Positions 48,356 to 59,047 of a stretch of 64,000 bases of DNA are shown here, piece after piece. Under the pieces are notes generated by a model, which was given only the letters and a program-made list of their open reading frames with translations, had not been told where the DNA came from and did not search any database. The stretch's first letter is position 1. Each line of letters starts with the position of its first letter. A program made the translations under genes and the position numbers. The DNA is from Cudoniella acicularis (taxonomy: Eukaryota > Ascomycota > Leotiomycetes > Helotiales > Helotiaceae): positions 35,668-99,667 of the forward strand of contig JAAMPI010000015.1 in assembly GCA_013054445.1 (NCBI GenBank). The letters run 5' to 3'.

Positions 48356-50628
48356 ATGGATCAACCAGGCGACTCCACCTGGCCTCCAGCTGCTTCGCCG
48401 CCGAAGCCTTTGCAACTCCGCAAACAATCAAATCAACACCACGTCGCCGAGAGTAAACAACCAGAGCAGAATTACAATTCGCATCAACCACAATCCCGAT
48501 ATCAGTCTCAGCCGAAATCTATCAGCCATCCCCCACGGACATCGTCTCTTCGCCGATCAGATGCGCAAAGCGTGTTAGACTCTGATCGCCGCCGTCAGAA
48601 GTCCCGCGAACCCCGCGAGTCACCAGGAGTTGAGGCCAGCGCACAGTCAAGTATGAACCACAGCCAAGAAGATCACAACCCCAATTCAACCGGCGAGACT
48701 ACTTCGCTCGTCGAGATCGTCAGGGCTTTGCGTCTCAATAACGATTCTTCCCCAATCTTGGGTAATTTCATACCAATTGAACTTCCCCCGAGAATGAATA
48801 GTCCAGATAACCACATGAATCCTAGGCACTCTCCCGACGTGTAAGAGTTCTCCTCAAATGTGAAGAAGGTTGACTGACAAGAAAGCAGTTTAGGTAGACT
48901 GGCTCAGATTACTCAATCAACTAATCCCTACGAATTTGAGCCCCCTACACCGCGTCCCAACGAATCGCATCAAACCACAATGACGGACTTTGTCAAGCGC
49001 CATGAGAGTTCTCCTGCATGCATGTCTACCCCTCGTTTTGGTCATGTCAAAAATGTACGCTCAGATGGCAATACAATTCCGATATGTTATAGCTACAAGC
49101 CTAGTCCAATAGATGATAAGCTCGAGGTACCACGTCAGAGAACGATTCACAAGAGCGGATCATCTCCCAACCTCACTGCTCTTCCCTTCCCAGCACAAGG
49201 TCAACAATGCTTCGCTCCTGACTTGTCAACATATGCTGGAGAATTCTCGGCGCCCGTCTACCCGATCCATCTTGGCCGTCAAATTGTCGACGATGAGGAT
49301 CGCCGAGGCCGCCAACGTTACGAAGAGTATGATTCTCAAACACATTCTAATCAAACTCCTCGTAAATACGCATCTTCTCCACAAAGATATTCGCCATCTC
49401 ATGAGTTAAGCCAGAGCCATAGTGAGGATCGCCGAGGCCGCCAACGCCACGAAGAGTATGATTCTCAAACACATTCTAATCAAATTCCTCATAAATATGC
49501 ATCCTCTCCACAAAGACATTCGCCATCTCATGAATTGAGCCAGAGCCATGGTGAAGATCAGGGGGGCATGTCTCCTGCGTATCATCGTTACATGGCTAGA
49601 TCGAGATCGCCAACAAAGAAGCTTCGTGACGTTCACGAGATGGACGAATTTAGCAACGGTCGCCAGGAGGAGTCTCCAAACCTTAGCATAGAGCCACCGA
49701 GGAGATCCAGATCGCCCATGAAGAAGATGTTTGGGGAACATGGCTGGCTCGGCAAGTCTCCTGACGAGGCGGAAGAGTTCAACGCCAAAGGACAGGGCAA
49801 TTCCGGAGGCAAGCAGAAGAAAACTGGCATGATGGAAAAGCTCAAAATCAAATTCGAGGGATTCGTGAGTAACTCACATGTGTTAGAATTGATTTGTCCC
49901 TAACAAAATTCCAGGCAGAAAAGGCAGAGATGAGTCCAAAGAGAGGTTCCCGTTCCAGCCAGGGCAAGTCCGCGAAGATCCCAAATCTCACAACTTCTCT
50001 TGCCGCAGTCGACCAAGCAAAAATCTTCATCGAACTTGAATTCATGCTGTCGCAAACAGCCAACCGTTTCCTCATGGACCAATTCAGCCTAGGACGCATG
50101 AATCCTGACGCTTTCAAGAAGACCGTCGAGACGTGGAGAAGCAAAGGACGCCCTTCAGTAATCGAGTTTATGTATGACCAAATCACACAACGAGATCTAG
50201 TAGCAGCTAATCAACTCAACTTCCGCTTTCACGGTGAGGTAGCTGGCGACAATCTTCGAGTTAATTCAATGCTCTACAACTGGAAGCAGGTCGCAAACCA
50301 AATGGCGATCCGAACGTTTTGCAATGCTGACACCGTGGTTCTTAAACTTCTCTTTGACATTGGGCAGATTCTCGAGCTTCTCGGAGCGAGCGAATCCACT
50401 ATGCTCAGAGTCCAGGATATCCGATCTAGAGTCGATGAGCTAATCCGGCTGGTGCATGAGAAGAGACAGAGAAAGACAAATACTCAGGAGGGTGCGAATA
50501 GTCAGGAGTATGTGAGCGGTCAGGAGCAGGCACGAGAGGTCAATTCTTCTGGATTCGGAATCAGCTCCTTTGGCGATCCATATAGTGGACTCAAGCTCGT
50601 TCCGGATCATTACGTTGAGCCTAACTAG
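48356..50628 (+). CDS. conserved fungal protein of unknown function with disordered N-terminus
   Basis: Exons 48356-48840, 48889-49864 and 49915-50628 encode 724 residues in phase (introns 48 and 50 bp). The first 480 residues are Ser/Pro/Gln/Arg-rich and probably disordered, with SR-like pieces (ARSRSPTKKL, RRSRSPMKKM) and a 43-residue tandem duplication. The last about 200 residues form a helical globular domain (AKIFIELEFMLSQTANRFLM, GRPSVIEFMYDQI, LNFRFHGEVAGDNLRVNSML, ADTVVLKLLFDIGQILELL). I believe this domain is conserved in other filamentous ascomycetes, but I cannot name it. The RSRSP-K-K motifs suggest kinase targets. The start MDQPGDSTWPPAA was chosen as the first ATG followed by typical composition; 48287 is an alternative. 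Confidence 0.8.
49295..49552 (+). repeat. two 129-bp in-frame tandem repeats
   Basis: 49295-49423 and 49424-49552 each encode 43 residues beginning EDRRGRQR(Y/H)EEYDSQ and ending SPSHELSQSH(S/G). The copies differ at only about a dozen sites, so the duplication is fairly recent. Confidence 0.93.
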
Positions 50629-51846
50629 GTCTTTCGGCATACAACTCGATCATTAAGCGGGCTTCGTCACTGGGTCTTCATTTTATGTTTTGAAGGTGCT
50701 GTTCGATTACGTTTTCTTCTCTGCAACTTGCCATCATCCATCGAGGTTTTTGATCTGGGTTAAGGAGCTGGATCCGCTGAAACTTGAGGCCATGGTTGAT
50801 TAATTTCCCTGCCGAGGTTTCGTAGCATTCCCTGTTACACCCTTTTTCACGAACAAACCGTCTACACTGGTCGATACTCATATCTGTCTGCGCATGTCTC
50901 CTGAAGTTTGAAACTGGGTGATTTCTTGTTAAGCTATTGTTTACTGGAAACTTCAAGCAGAGATGGATTCTGATTTTGTGCACGAATGGACGGACGGAGT
51001 CGTGACCTTTTTGTATGTGTAAATACAGGCTGTGAATGTTTATAAATAAAATTGATAAAATTGATAAAATTGATAAAATCACCAAACTGCGCCGTAGAGT
51101 GGAGGAGTCAGTCCCCTTCACTCGAGTAAGGAGGGTGGAGTGGCTACCTAGTAGTGGCTGGCCCGTTGTGGCTAAAAAACATGTGAAAGTCCACCAGGTC
51201 TATGCATACATACCTTCAAGCAAAAACGTCATCCGGCCCGGAGGCTCCCATCCACGGTCCAGCAGGCTTATTATTGTAAGACAAAATCGCGGTTGCCTCA
51301 AGTCGGACCTTGAATTGTGCGTGCCTGCCCTGCACACCTGCGCCCGCACCTGCACACCTCGCAGGTTGCCGGAGGCATATCTGGAAAAGGCAGCAACGTG
51401 CCAACGTGCCCTTTGCCAGAACTCCGGTTCGACCTGGTGCGACTAGCAGTCACTACCTAAGAAGGACTCCGTACCTTCCCACTAACCTGGTGCCGTATCA
51501 TCTCGTACTCCCCACCTCGTCCCTCAAGTCCTCTCCAGGCTACTGCGCTTCCCCTGCTGTACAACATCTCTTAATACACACACACGTTTGCTTCCGCCGA
51601 TATCTCTCCATCTCCCTCGCATCCTTTCCCGCCACCACGCTCTTTCGATTCTCTTCTGGCCACATCTTGTTCATACTCTCAGTCACCAGGCCGCTCTCTC
51701 CTTTTCATCATCCTGTTGTTCGAGCAGCCTACTCTACTGGGCAGAGTTGAGTTGCTTTCTCTCTATCGAATCTTTCATTTAGCCAAGTCGTTGTAGGTTT
51801 ACAAGATACCTGGCATTCGATGCCCTCCTAATTCTCGCAGACCATA
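50629..51846. other. intergenic region and long pyrimidine-rich 5' flank
   Basis: About 1.2 kb without a gene. It includes the AAAATTGAT repeat at 51048-51078, and a C/T-rich stretch from 51470 to 51840 that is probably the promoter and 5' UTR of the lipase gene. Frames at 51036-51446 and 51310-51750 run through these low-complexity tracts. Confidence 0.55.
51048..51078. repeat. AAAATTGAT microsatellite
   Basis: Three complete 9-bp units plus a partial one in the intergenic region. Confidence 0.9.
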
Positions 51847-54800
51847 ATGTCTCAACCAAACCATACCTACGGTCCTACTTGCCGTCTGGCTCGAAATGCT
51901 ACCTCTCCGAGCTCCAATGACGACATGCCACATCTCAAAGCACAGTTCTTTTACTCCTCTTCACTACCCATCGACGATCCTCTCTCTGTTGTGCCGCCAC
52001 CAAGCGGTTCCGAAACGAAATGTGTGAAGCATCCACTTCGCCCGTTTTTGGCGTCAGATAACAATGATTTGGAGGAGGCATGGCTGGGCCTCGCATCCAA
52101 AAAGGAAAGGAAACGACACATGAAGACCCAGCCTCCGCATTTGGGGAAGGGTCCTTCTGAAGGGCCTGCGCCAAAACCACCTATATATGATGGCACACAA
52201 ACGAAGAGGTCCGAATCTGAGCATGAACGGGAGGGCCCTAAGAGGGCGGCGGTCGAAGAGAGTCGTGGAGGCGGTACCAGTGACGAAAGGCAAAAACTCC
52301 CTGAACCCGAGTCTCCTCCAACACCCAAAGACAAGCACAGCAGAAGACACGCTCGCGCCGAGGCTGCTAGGGAAGCCAAGGCTGCAAAAGCGGCTGCAAA
52401 ATCCAAGGCTACCAGAAGTCCCTCACCTCCAAAAGAGTCGAAGTCGAGGCTTGCGGCCCCTGACAAGAAAGTTTCCCGTCGTGACAGCACGGGCTCAAAG
52501 CCTTCTAAAAGCAAATCTCCGAAGGAGAAAAAGGTGAAAGGCCAGAAGAAAATTGTCGTTCCTGAATCTGCGGGCAGTAGTTCACAGAAGCAACCGGATG
52601 GTGATCAAGACAATGATTCTTCAGCTCCGGATTGCTGTGTGCAAATGGAAGGAGATGAGCCCACAGCTTCCTCAGAGCCAATAAATGACGATCCTTTGGT
52701 GCCGGATTGCTCTGAACAAATGGAACAAGATGATTCCGCAACCTCCTCTAATCCTATGGATGAGGATTCAAGGTCCGAAAATGGGGGCCTCATAATTCCT
52801 ATGGATTCTTCGGCGCCGGATTGCTGCGTACAAATGGAAAAGGATGGTTCCGCAACCTCTTCAAAGCCAATAAATGAGGATCGTTCGGCGCCGAATTGTT
52901 GTGAACAATTGGAAACAGATGTTTCCGCAGCCACTTCTAAACCATTAAATGAAGATTCGAGATCCGAGGAGGGGAGAGCTGGTAGAGGACCAGCTTTCGG
53001 GTTGTCTGCAGTGCTAGGAGCGCAGGGCGATGGTGCGCAGGAAATCCCCAGTATAAAAGACGCTACAACTTTTGAAGATATTAGCAGTCATTCTGGGCCT
53101 TCTGACCCTCGATCTGAACGAAAGAAAAACAAATCAAAGAAGCCAAACAAGTCATTATCACCCAAGCCCTCTTTTCAACCACTTGGGGACAAGGAAAATT
53201 CGGGACCAGAGATACAGACATCCGATCTTGCCTCTTTGGCTCCCTGTCAAGGTGGAGATACAGGTACAACGGGGCAGCCTTTCCTGAAGTTTATTGGCCA
53301 AAATGCAAGCATTCAATTGCAGTCTGTCCAAGAATCAGCTCTTGACGATATGAAGAACTATGGCTACCAGAGCGACTCGCGTAATAGTGACGAGCCAGCC
53401 ATGCAAACAGAAACGCTCCATATTCACGGTTCCATAGAATCTACAGATGTTCCTGTTGGTATTTCTAGGCTTCACCTCGTCAAGATACCTGCGTTACAAA
53501 TGCATCCCATCTACTGGTCTCCCGTTCACGATATCGCGGCTGTAACTCGAGGTACATGGTTCTACCAGGGCACTATGCTTCCAGTCGAACCCAGAGTTGC
53601 AAATCAGCTAGAGTCAGGATACAGAGAGCTTCGACCATGGTCGAAGACCTGGAGGGACGAGCTGAATAGTGCCCTGGAGGTTGGAGCTGCAGGCGAAGAG
53701 AAGATTGCTCATAGATTGTGGCCGAAAGAAGATGAAACAAAACGGACTGCTCATGATTGTAAAGAAGCTCATCTTTCAACAGACCCCTACTGCGCCGCAA
53801 GATGCTTTCACGGCGAAGCGGCTGCTGAAGGCACCATTGACCTTGATGAGAAGCCAACGGAGGCTAAAACTGTTGCCAAAAAGTTCCCTTCTACGCAAGT
53901 CATCTACAAGGATTCTCAAAATGCTTTCATTCTGAAACCTACTCTTCAGCCTTCTGCATATTATGGCCGGAAACCACTGCAGAAGATCAAAAAGGGTACC
54001 ACTGTTGGTATTCATGTTGTTCGTGGATTTGATTGGAAGGCTTGGGAGAAACTTCATCCGTCCAAAAAGTCAAATGTGCTTATTAAAGGAGAAGAGGATG
54101 CACCAACTGGCATTGACACGGATGGACCAGCAAAGAATGCTTGTCCCGCTTGTCGAGCACATGAAGAGCGACCCAAGGTTACGGATCTCATTCTTGTTAT
54201 TCATGGAATAGGTCAGAAGCTTTCTGAGCGTGTTGAAAGTTTCCACTTTACCCATTCGATCAACTCATTTCGTCGCTCTGTGAATATAGAGCTCGCAAAT
54301 GGTGGTGTTCGACGAGTCCTTCGTAAAGAGATGGGTAGAATTATGGTGTTACCTGTCAATTGGCGGTCCAATCTCTCTCTTGAAGAAGGGGGTCCAATGA
54401 ATGACAACGATAAGGACCGCGATCATGGCGATTTCTCACTCAAGGATATCACCCCAGATACCATCCCAGCAGTTCGAAATCTCATTTCTGACGTGATGCT
54501 CGATATTCCGTTTTATATGTCACATCACAAACCAAAAATGATACAAGCTGTCATTACCGAGGCCAATCGAGTATTTCGACTTTGGTGCAAAAACAATCCC
54601 GACTTTCGTCAAGAAGGCCGTGTCCATATTATCGCACATTCTCTTGGCAGCGCGATGGCCGTCGAGATTCTAAGTAGACAGCCAACATATGTTCCCAAGG
54701 CTGATATGAATGGGAAAAGGATGAATACAAAGCATTTCGAATTTAATACAACAAACCTTTTTTGTGCAGGCAGTCCAGCGGGCTTTTTCTTGCTGTTGGA

Positions 54801-55416
54801 GAAGGGAAGCTTAGTGCCTCGTCGAGGCCTACAGAAGCCCAGTGCCGAACAGAATGACACACAGGACAAAAAAGTTACCGGCGAAGCGGGCATCTTTGGT
54901 TGCATGGCGGTGGAAAACGTCTACAATATCATGCACTATAACGATCCTATTGCTTATCGTCTCAATGCTGCTGCTGATCGGCAGTATGCTGCAAACCTGA
55001 AGAACGCTCAAGTCCCAAGCGCCACGACAGGATTCTTCGAGGGGATTGGCAATAGGATGAAATTCATTACTCCTGGAGCATCATCATCAAGCGAACTTGG
55101 TGTTGGACAGCTGCCAAAGCCTGGATCTATTGCCCGGCTCCCCTCCCAGCTGGAAATGGAGATTCACGACTTCACGCGCGAAGAGATTGCTGAGAAGAAG
55201 TTCAGCTTGTTGAACGACAATGGCCAAGTTGATTGGTTCCTTTCATCTGGGGGCGGACCCTTGGAGTTCCAATATCTCAACATGCTGAGCGCTCACAGCA
55301 GCTACTGGTTAAGTCTCGATTTTATCAGAATGATTGTTACCGAGGTGGGGAAGGAGGCCGGCAAAATCAATTGTCTTCCGAATATGAAGGCTGTCAAGGT
55401 TGGACACAAACCATGA
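51847..55416 (+). CDS. DDHD-domain phospholipase A1-like lipase
   Basis: A single intronless exon of 1189 residues, unusual in this intron-rich neighbourhood. The first 520 residues are low complexity: a Lys/Ala/Ser-rich stretch and Asp/Ser/Cys repeats. The catalytic half starts near residue 545 (YWSPVHDIAAVTRGTWFYQG, the segment that precedes DDHD lipases). It has DLILVIHGIGQKLSERVESF (oxyanion strand), the nucleophile elbow HIIAHSLGSAMAVE with Ser932, FCAGSPAGFFLLL and NIMHYNDPIAYRL, part of the Asp/His-rich DDHD domain. It ends at SAHSSYWLSLDFIRMI with the expected His. Relatives (yeast Ddl1, animal DDHD1/2) hydrolyse phosphatidic acid or cardiolipin, at mitochondria in yeast. The long N-terminal extension is not typical of Ddl1. 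Confidence 0.92.
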   Translation: MSQPNHTYGPTCRLARNATSPSSNDDMPHLKAQFFYSSSLPIDDPLSVVPPPSGSETKCVKHPLRPFLASDNNDLEEAWLGLASKKERKRHMKTQPPHLGKGPSEGPAPKPPIYDGTQTKRSESEHEREGPKRAAVEESRGGGTSDERQKLPEPESPPTPKDKHSRRHARAEAAREAKAAKAAAKSKATRSPSPPKESKSRLAAPDKKVSRRDSTGSKPSKSKSPKEKKVKGQKKIVVPESAGSSSQKQPDGDQDNDSSAPDCCVQMEGDEPTASSEPINDDPLVPDCSEQMEQDDSATSSNPMDEDSRSENGGLIIPMDSSAPDCCVQMEKDGSATSSKPINEDRSAPNCCEQLETDVSAATSKPLNEDSRSEEGRAGRGPAFGLSAVLGAQGDGAQEIPSIKDATTFEDISSHSGPSDPRSERKKNKSKKPNKSLSPKPSFQPLGDKENSGPEIQTSDLASLAPCQGGDTGTTGQPFLKFIGQNASIQLQSVQESALDDMKNYGYQSDSRNSDEPAMQTETLHIHGSIESTDVPVGISRLHLVKIPALQMHPIYWSPVHDIAAVTRGTWFYQGTMLPVEPRVANQLESGYRELRPWSKTWRDELNSALEVGAAGEEKIAHRLWPKEDETKRTAHDCKEAHLSTDPYCAARCFHGEAAAEGTIDLDEKPTEAKTVAKKFPSTQVIYKDSQNAFILKPTLQPSAYYGRKPLQKIKKGTTVGIHVVRGFDWKAWEKLHPSKKSNVLIKGEEDAPTGIDTDGPAKNACPACRAHEERPKVTDLILVIHGIGQKLSERVESFHFTHSINSFRRSVNIELANGGVRRVLRKEMGRIMVLPVNWRSNLSLEEGGPMNDNDKDRDHGDFSLKDITPDTIPAVRNLISDVMLDIPFYMSHHKPKMIQAVITEANRVFRLWCKNNPDFRQEGRVHIIAHSLGSAMAVEILSRQPTYVPKADMNGKRMNTKHFEFNTTNLFCAGSPAGFFLLLEKGSLVPRRGLQKPSAEQNDTQDKKVTGEAGIFGCMAVENVYNIMHYNDPIAYRLNAAADRQYAANLKNAQVPSATTGFFEGIGNRMKFITPGASSSSELGVGQLPKPGSIARLPSQLEMEIHDFTREEIAEKKFSLLNDNGQVDWFLSSGGGPLEFQYLNMLSAHSSYWLSLDFIRMIVTEVGKEAGKINCLPNMKAVKVGHKP
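52615..52974 (+). repeat. four Asp/Cys/Ser-rich repeats in the lipase N-terminus
   Basis: PDCCVQME, PDCSEQME, PDCCVQME and PNCCEQLE recur at codon offsets of 25, 38 and 25, each followed by an (A/S)(T/A)SS-x-P-(I/M/L)-(N/D)-(D/E)-D type segment. The longer middle spacing holds a 13-residue insert. Confidence 0.88.
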
Positions 55417-55912
55417 GAGACTTGACGTGCGTCAATCGATGGAAAGTTCGACTTCGCAGGGGGTTGGGCAAGTAGATTGGATGGTGTTATCATGCCAACC
55501 TTTTATTCTATCAAACTTGTTGGGCGTTGATTAGGCTGTACACGATTAGAAATGGAAGGTTTGAGTTTTTTTTGGTTGGCGCAAGGCTTGTGAGATAGAT
55601 TGACCTATGATACCCGTACGCATATCCGTACTTAGAATGACCTAGACTTGAAAAAATTCTTAAACTATCAGTAATCTTTAGAGTGATGCAACAGTTTATC
55701 ATTGTATCAATATCCGCGGCGGCCTTTTATTCCACTCACCAACCCAAATACTGTAGCCTGTAGCCGGCTGCTGCATATATCATTTATCGGCATGGTTTAA
55801 AATCAGTCGATGACTCGCTTTCATGAGTGTGCACCTCGCGAGATACATACGAGCTTCCGTAAAACAGAAGGCTTTCATTAATACAAATATACTATATCAA
55901 TAAATTTACAAA
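55417..55912. other. convergent 3' flanks
   Basis: About 0.5 kb between the lipase and GST stops. Nothing beyond AT-rich sequence is seen. Confidence 0.55.
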
Positions 55913-56933
55913 CTACAACAACGCTTTCCAACCCCCCACCCTCGGCTTCTCCAGCCCTAGATGCTCGGTAACCTGAGCCAAGTGATCAACGCCCCAAAAG
56001 GTTTCAGTTTCCCCTTTCGCATTCGTAGCGACGAACCAAGGGAGGCCGAAAGCGTCATCTGCAAGGGCTCGATCGGTGTTCTTTATCAGGAGCTCTTTCC
56101 CCTCCTTGCCAGCCATTTCCATCACTGGAGTGGGTTTTATCATCAGTTGGGTTTTTGGGAAGAGAATGGATGGGGTATGGGTGGGGGAAAGGGGAGGAAA
56201 AAGTACCATTCTTCGCGGTATCAGCACCGAATACTTTCGATAATACCTCTGTTAAACATTCTTTCTCGTGCGTGGGTTTACCCTCGACCCAGTAAGCAGG
56301 GTACAGTTCATCGAGGGCTTTTATCAGGGATTCCTGGCCAGGTTGGATGATTGTGAGGGCGCAAAGAGCTCGCATCGTGAGGAGTGTTAAAGGTGGGAAG
56401 TTGGCTGGGGGGGGAGGAGGACATGGGGATTTGGAAGGCGCGAGCCCAGCGGAGGCGTTCGACGGTTATCCATTTGTCTTTGTCTGTGATGGTGGTTTTG
56501 GTGTTAGTTGCGGGTTTTGGCTTGGAAGAGGGAAGAGGGGTTCTCAGGGTATACTTTTGATGTTCATTGGTGGTGTGTTGCCGCATGCTTTCATTACTCC
56601 GCCGAGAAACATGGGAATGTATGTTATTTCACATTTTGAGAATGCGGGGTCGTGCTAGGTTTGTCAGTCTGTTGTTTAGTCTGACCGAGAAAATGAATAG
56701 AAAGAGCAGGGGAGCTATGATAAGACCACTAGCTTAGAAAGGGGATTTCAATGAGATATTATTTCAGTAATCATAAACTGGGCTTAGCGAAGTCTTAGTG
56801 CAGGTTAATCAGGAGATCCAAGCAAGAAATATAAAAAAAACAATGAATGATAACTCACCCGCAAAATATAATAAGCCTCATACGCAAACGGGCTAACGGT
56901 ATCGACGTAGAGCGTCAACTTTGGAGGCACCAT
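55913..56933 (-). CDS. kappa-class glutathione S-transferase (DsbA-like fold)
   Basis: Exons 56933-56859, 56654-56555, 56483-56207 and 56124-55913 encode 220 residues if one base is removed from the G8 run at 56407-56414 (C8 on the coding strand). The run shifts the frame between RWARAFQIPMSSSPP and FPPLTLLTMRALCAL. Motifs are the N-terminal strand PKLTLYVDTVSPFAYEAYYI with the active-site Ser-Pro, FLGGVMKACGNTPPMNIKNK, WITVERLRWARAF and the C-terminal GLPWFVATNAKGETETFWGV. Kappa GSTs and the related 2-hydroxychromene-2-carboxylate isomerases use glutathione in mitochondria or peroxisomes. The introns are 204, 71 and 82 bp, longer than the local norm. It converges on the lipase gene. Confidence 0.9.
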
Positions 56934-58114
56934 CTTGTAGCTCCACACTCTCTCTACCTTTCGCAACTTTCTGTTCAGCTTCTCTGGTGAATCTACTGGG
57001 TCTTTTATTCAGTGCAGACCAGGACTCGATGGTAGCTCCCGGCGTTTCAAAGACGTGAGGTTGAATGGATATTGTCTTGCTTGTCGGCAGATTTTGGTGG
57101 GGCCGAGGTAGGTTGCTTGCTCGGCTTGGAATGTGGCGTCCGATTCGAACGTCATGCGGGGAAATGGGGGCCGCCAGCGCGGGGTAGCGGTGGGGAGGTG
57201 GAAACACTTAAAAGGTTTCAAAAAACTACCAATTTAAAGGTGTTAATATTTAGAAAATTGATTAAGACCACAAGCCAGATTTTTTCAACTGGTTTTTTTC
57301 TCTGGTCATGTCTCGCAATAGTAAAAATGTTTGAAGTCTTTTGCTAAATGCGATTCCCAAATGCGGACCGCCTAATGATCCTCCTCTTCATCTTCATCCT
57401 TTCGCAACATCCTTTTCTCGTCATCATCGAGATTCTTGTAATTTAAATGATCGAGTTGACTTCCTATACAACTTGCATATCCCACAACTCAACTAAACGT
57501 AAGCTTTAAAATGCGATTATAACTTCAAATTGTGCGGATTATGCGCAGTCCCTAGTGATAACCGCAGGATCACAACCAATGCAAAGACTCACTTCTATAG
57601 ATCTCGCGTTTTACTCCACTTCGTATCACAGCGGGAAGCTCATGAGAGATTGGACCCTCCCCCGTGCAATGGGATATATAGAATATGTACTGACACGGGG
57701 TTCATAGTAGAAACGCCTCGATGCCCTTCGGTAATGAATGCTTTCGAAGTTGGTGGATTAAACCCCAGTAATTCACTGAATAAAATACTATGTGGAGAAT
57801 AAACCGCAATAGGACCAAATATAAAACTAGCCTTCGAGCTCTGTATAACAGACGTGATATTGAAGTGTTTTGGGGGTAAATCAAAACAATTAAGTACTCA
57901 CTAAGACCGATTTAGGGAAGCAATTGATGGACACTTCTAGAAAAAGCGGACCCGACCAAGTAGGAATCTCGCGCATCACAACAGGCATAGGGATTTCTCT
58001 TTGATGTGATTACAAAACATTCATGGCTCAAGAAAGAAAGTTGGACGTAGTTGAGGACGTATTTGAAGATACATTCAAAACTCCGGGTTCGTGGCGACAA
58101 TACAGACAAAACAA
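56934..58114. other. intergenic region
   Basis: About 1.2 kb upstream of the GST gene with no supported gene. Short frames at 57072-57347 and 57530-57802 lack family character. Confidence 0.5.
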
Positions 58115-59047
58115 ATGGCTTCATACGGTAGCGAAAAATATGGAATCACTGAACAGATGAGGCTTCGAAAACATGGGCAAAAATCGCCCTTCGAAAACCA
58201 ACTGTCTTAATTAGCTACTAGGGGAGAGAAATCACCAGCAGCCAGCAGAAATCGCACGTGCTTATCTCTCCTAGAATCACAGAGGTAGCAAATGCTTTTG
58301 GCAATGCTCGCTCTTCACCGTCTAGCGATTACAGATGTAAAATGCTGATGACGAGCAACGAGATGGTTACGAAAGGCAGCATGGACAGTGGCCCGACGAC
58401 CAACGGCCTTATCAAGATGGAGGTGACTACCAATTGCCTTTGAAGAATGGGAATTCTCAGCCCGGCTTCAACGATGAACTACACGCAATCATCCATCCCA
58501 CGACGGGGGAACTCCTTAAAACCTAGGTTACAGTCAACCTAATAGTCGGAGCCAACACTTGTCACGCTGGCCGTTCTCTCATACAACTTCTGGCCCAATC
58601 CAGCCCCAACAGCAAACACCCGCCCGATACCTCAGAGGTGCGAGCAATAACATGGAATTATCCAAAGACCCAACTCAAGTCACAGGCAAAGTCCAATACC
58701 AAAGACCTTCACCAAATCTAGCAACCTTCCGGTTCAACTTCCACTCGAAGGGGTATGGGGTATCCACGTCTGCTCTCCTTATATATTGGAAGGCCACTGT
58801 ATCGGACACGATTCATAGCAAAACGTGCATTCGATGCAGTAGACGCATACCAAGAACGTCGAGAACGGAAGTATTTTTCGATTCTCTTGTACATTTACCG
58901 TTCCTTCGTTTAATCATCCGGTTGTGTCGGAGTTTACTGTCGGATGCAAAGAACAAATCGACGTTGGATGTTGAATGCCGGTGGAAACACTCGAAGAAAT
59001 TAACATGTTGTACGCTTGAGAAGATGGGGAATCTGCCCTTTATTTGA
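58115..59047 (+). pseudogene. possible decayed or frame-broken gene
   Basis: Three pieces with protein-like composition lie in sequence on the + strand in different frames. 58115-58210 reads MASYGSEKYGITEQMRLRKH up to a stop. 58344-58526 reads ADDEQRDGYERQHGQ, then QLPLKNGNSQPGFNDELH, then a stop. From 58523 the next frame is open to 59047 and begins LGYSQPNSRSQHLSRWPF, with Gln/Pro/Ser-rich sequence. The second and third pieces overlap by four bases with a shift, as a small indel would leave. No family is recognised and the later part may not be coding. It could also be chance. Confidence 0.3.
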
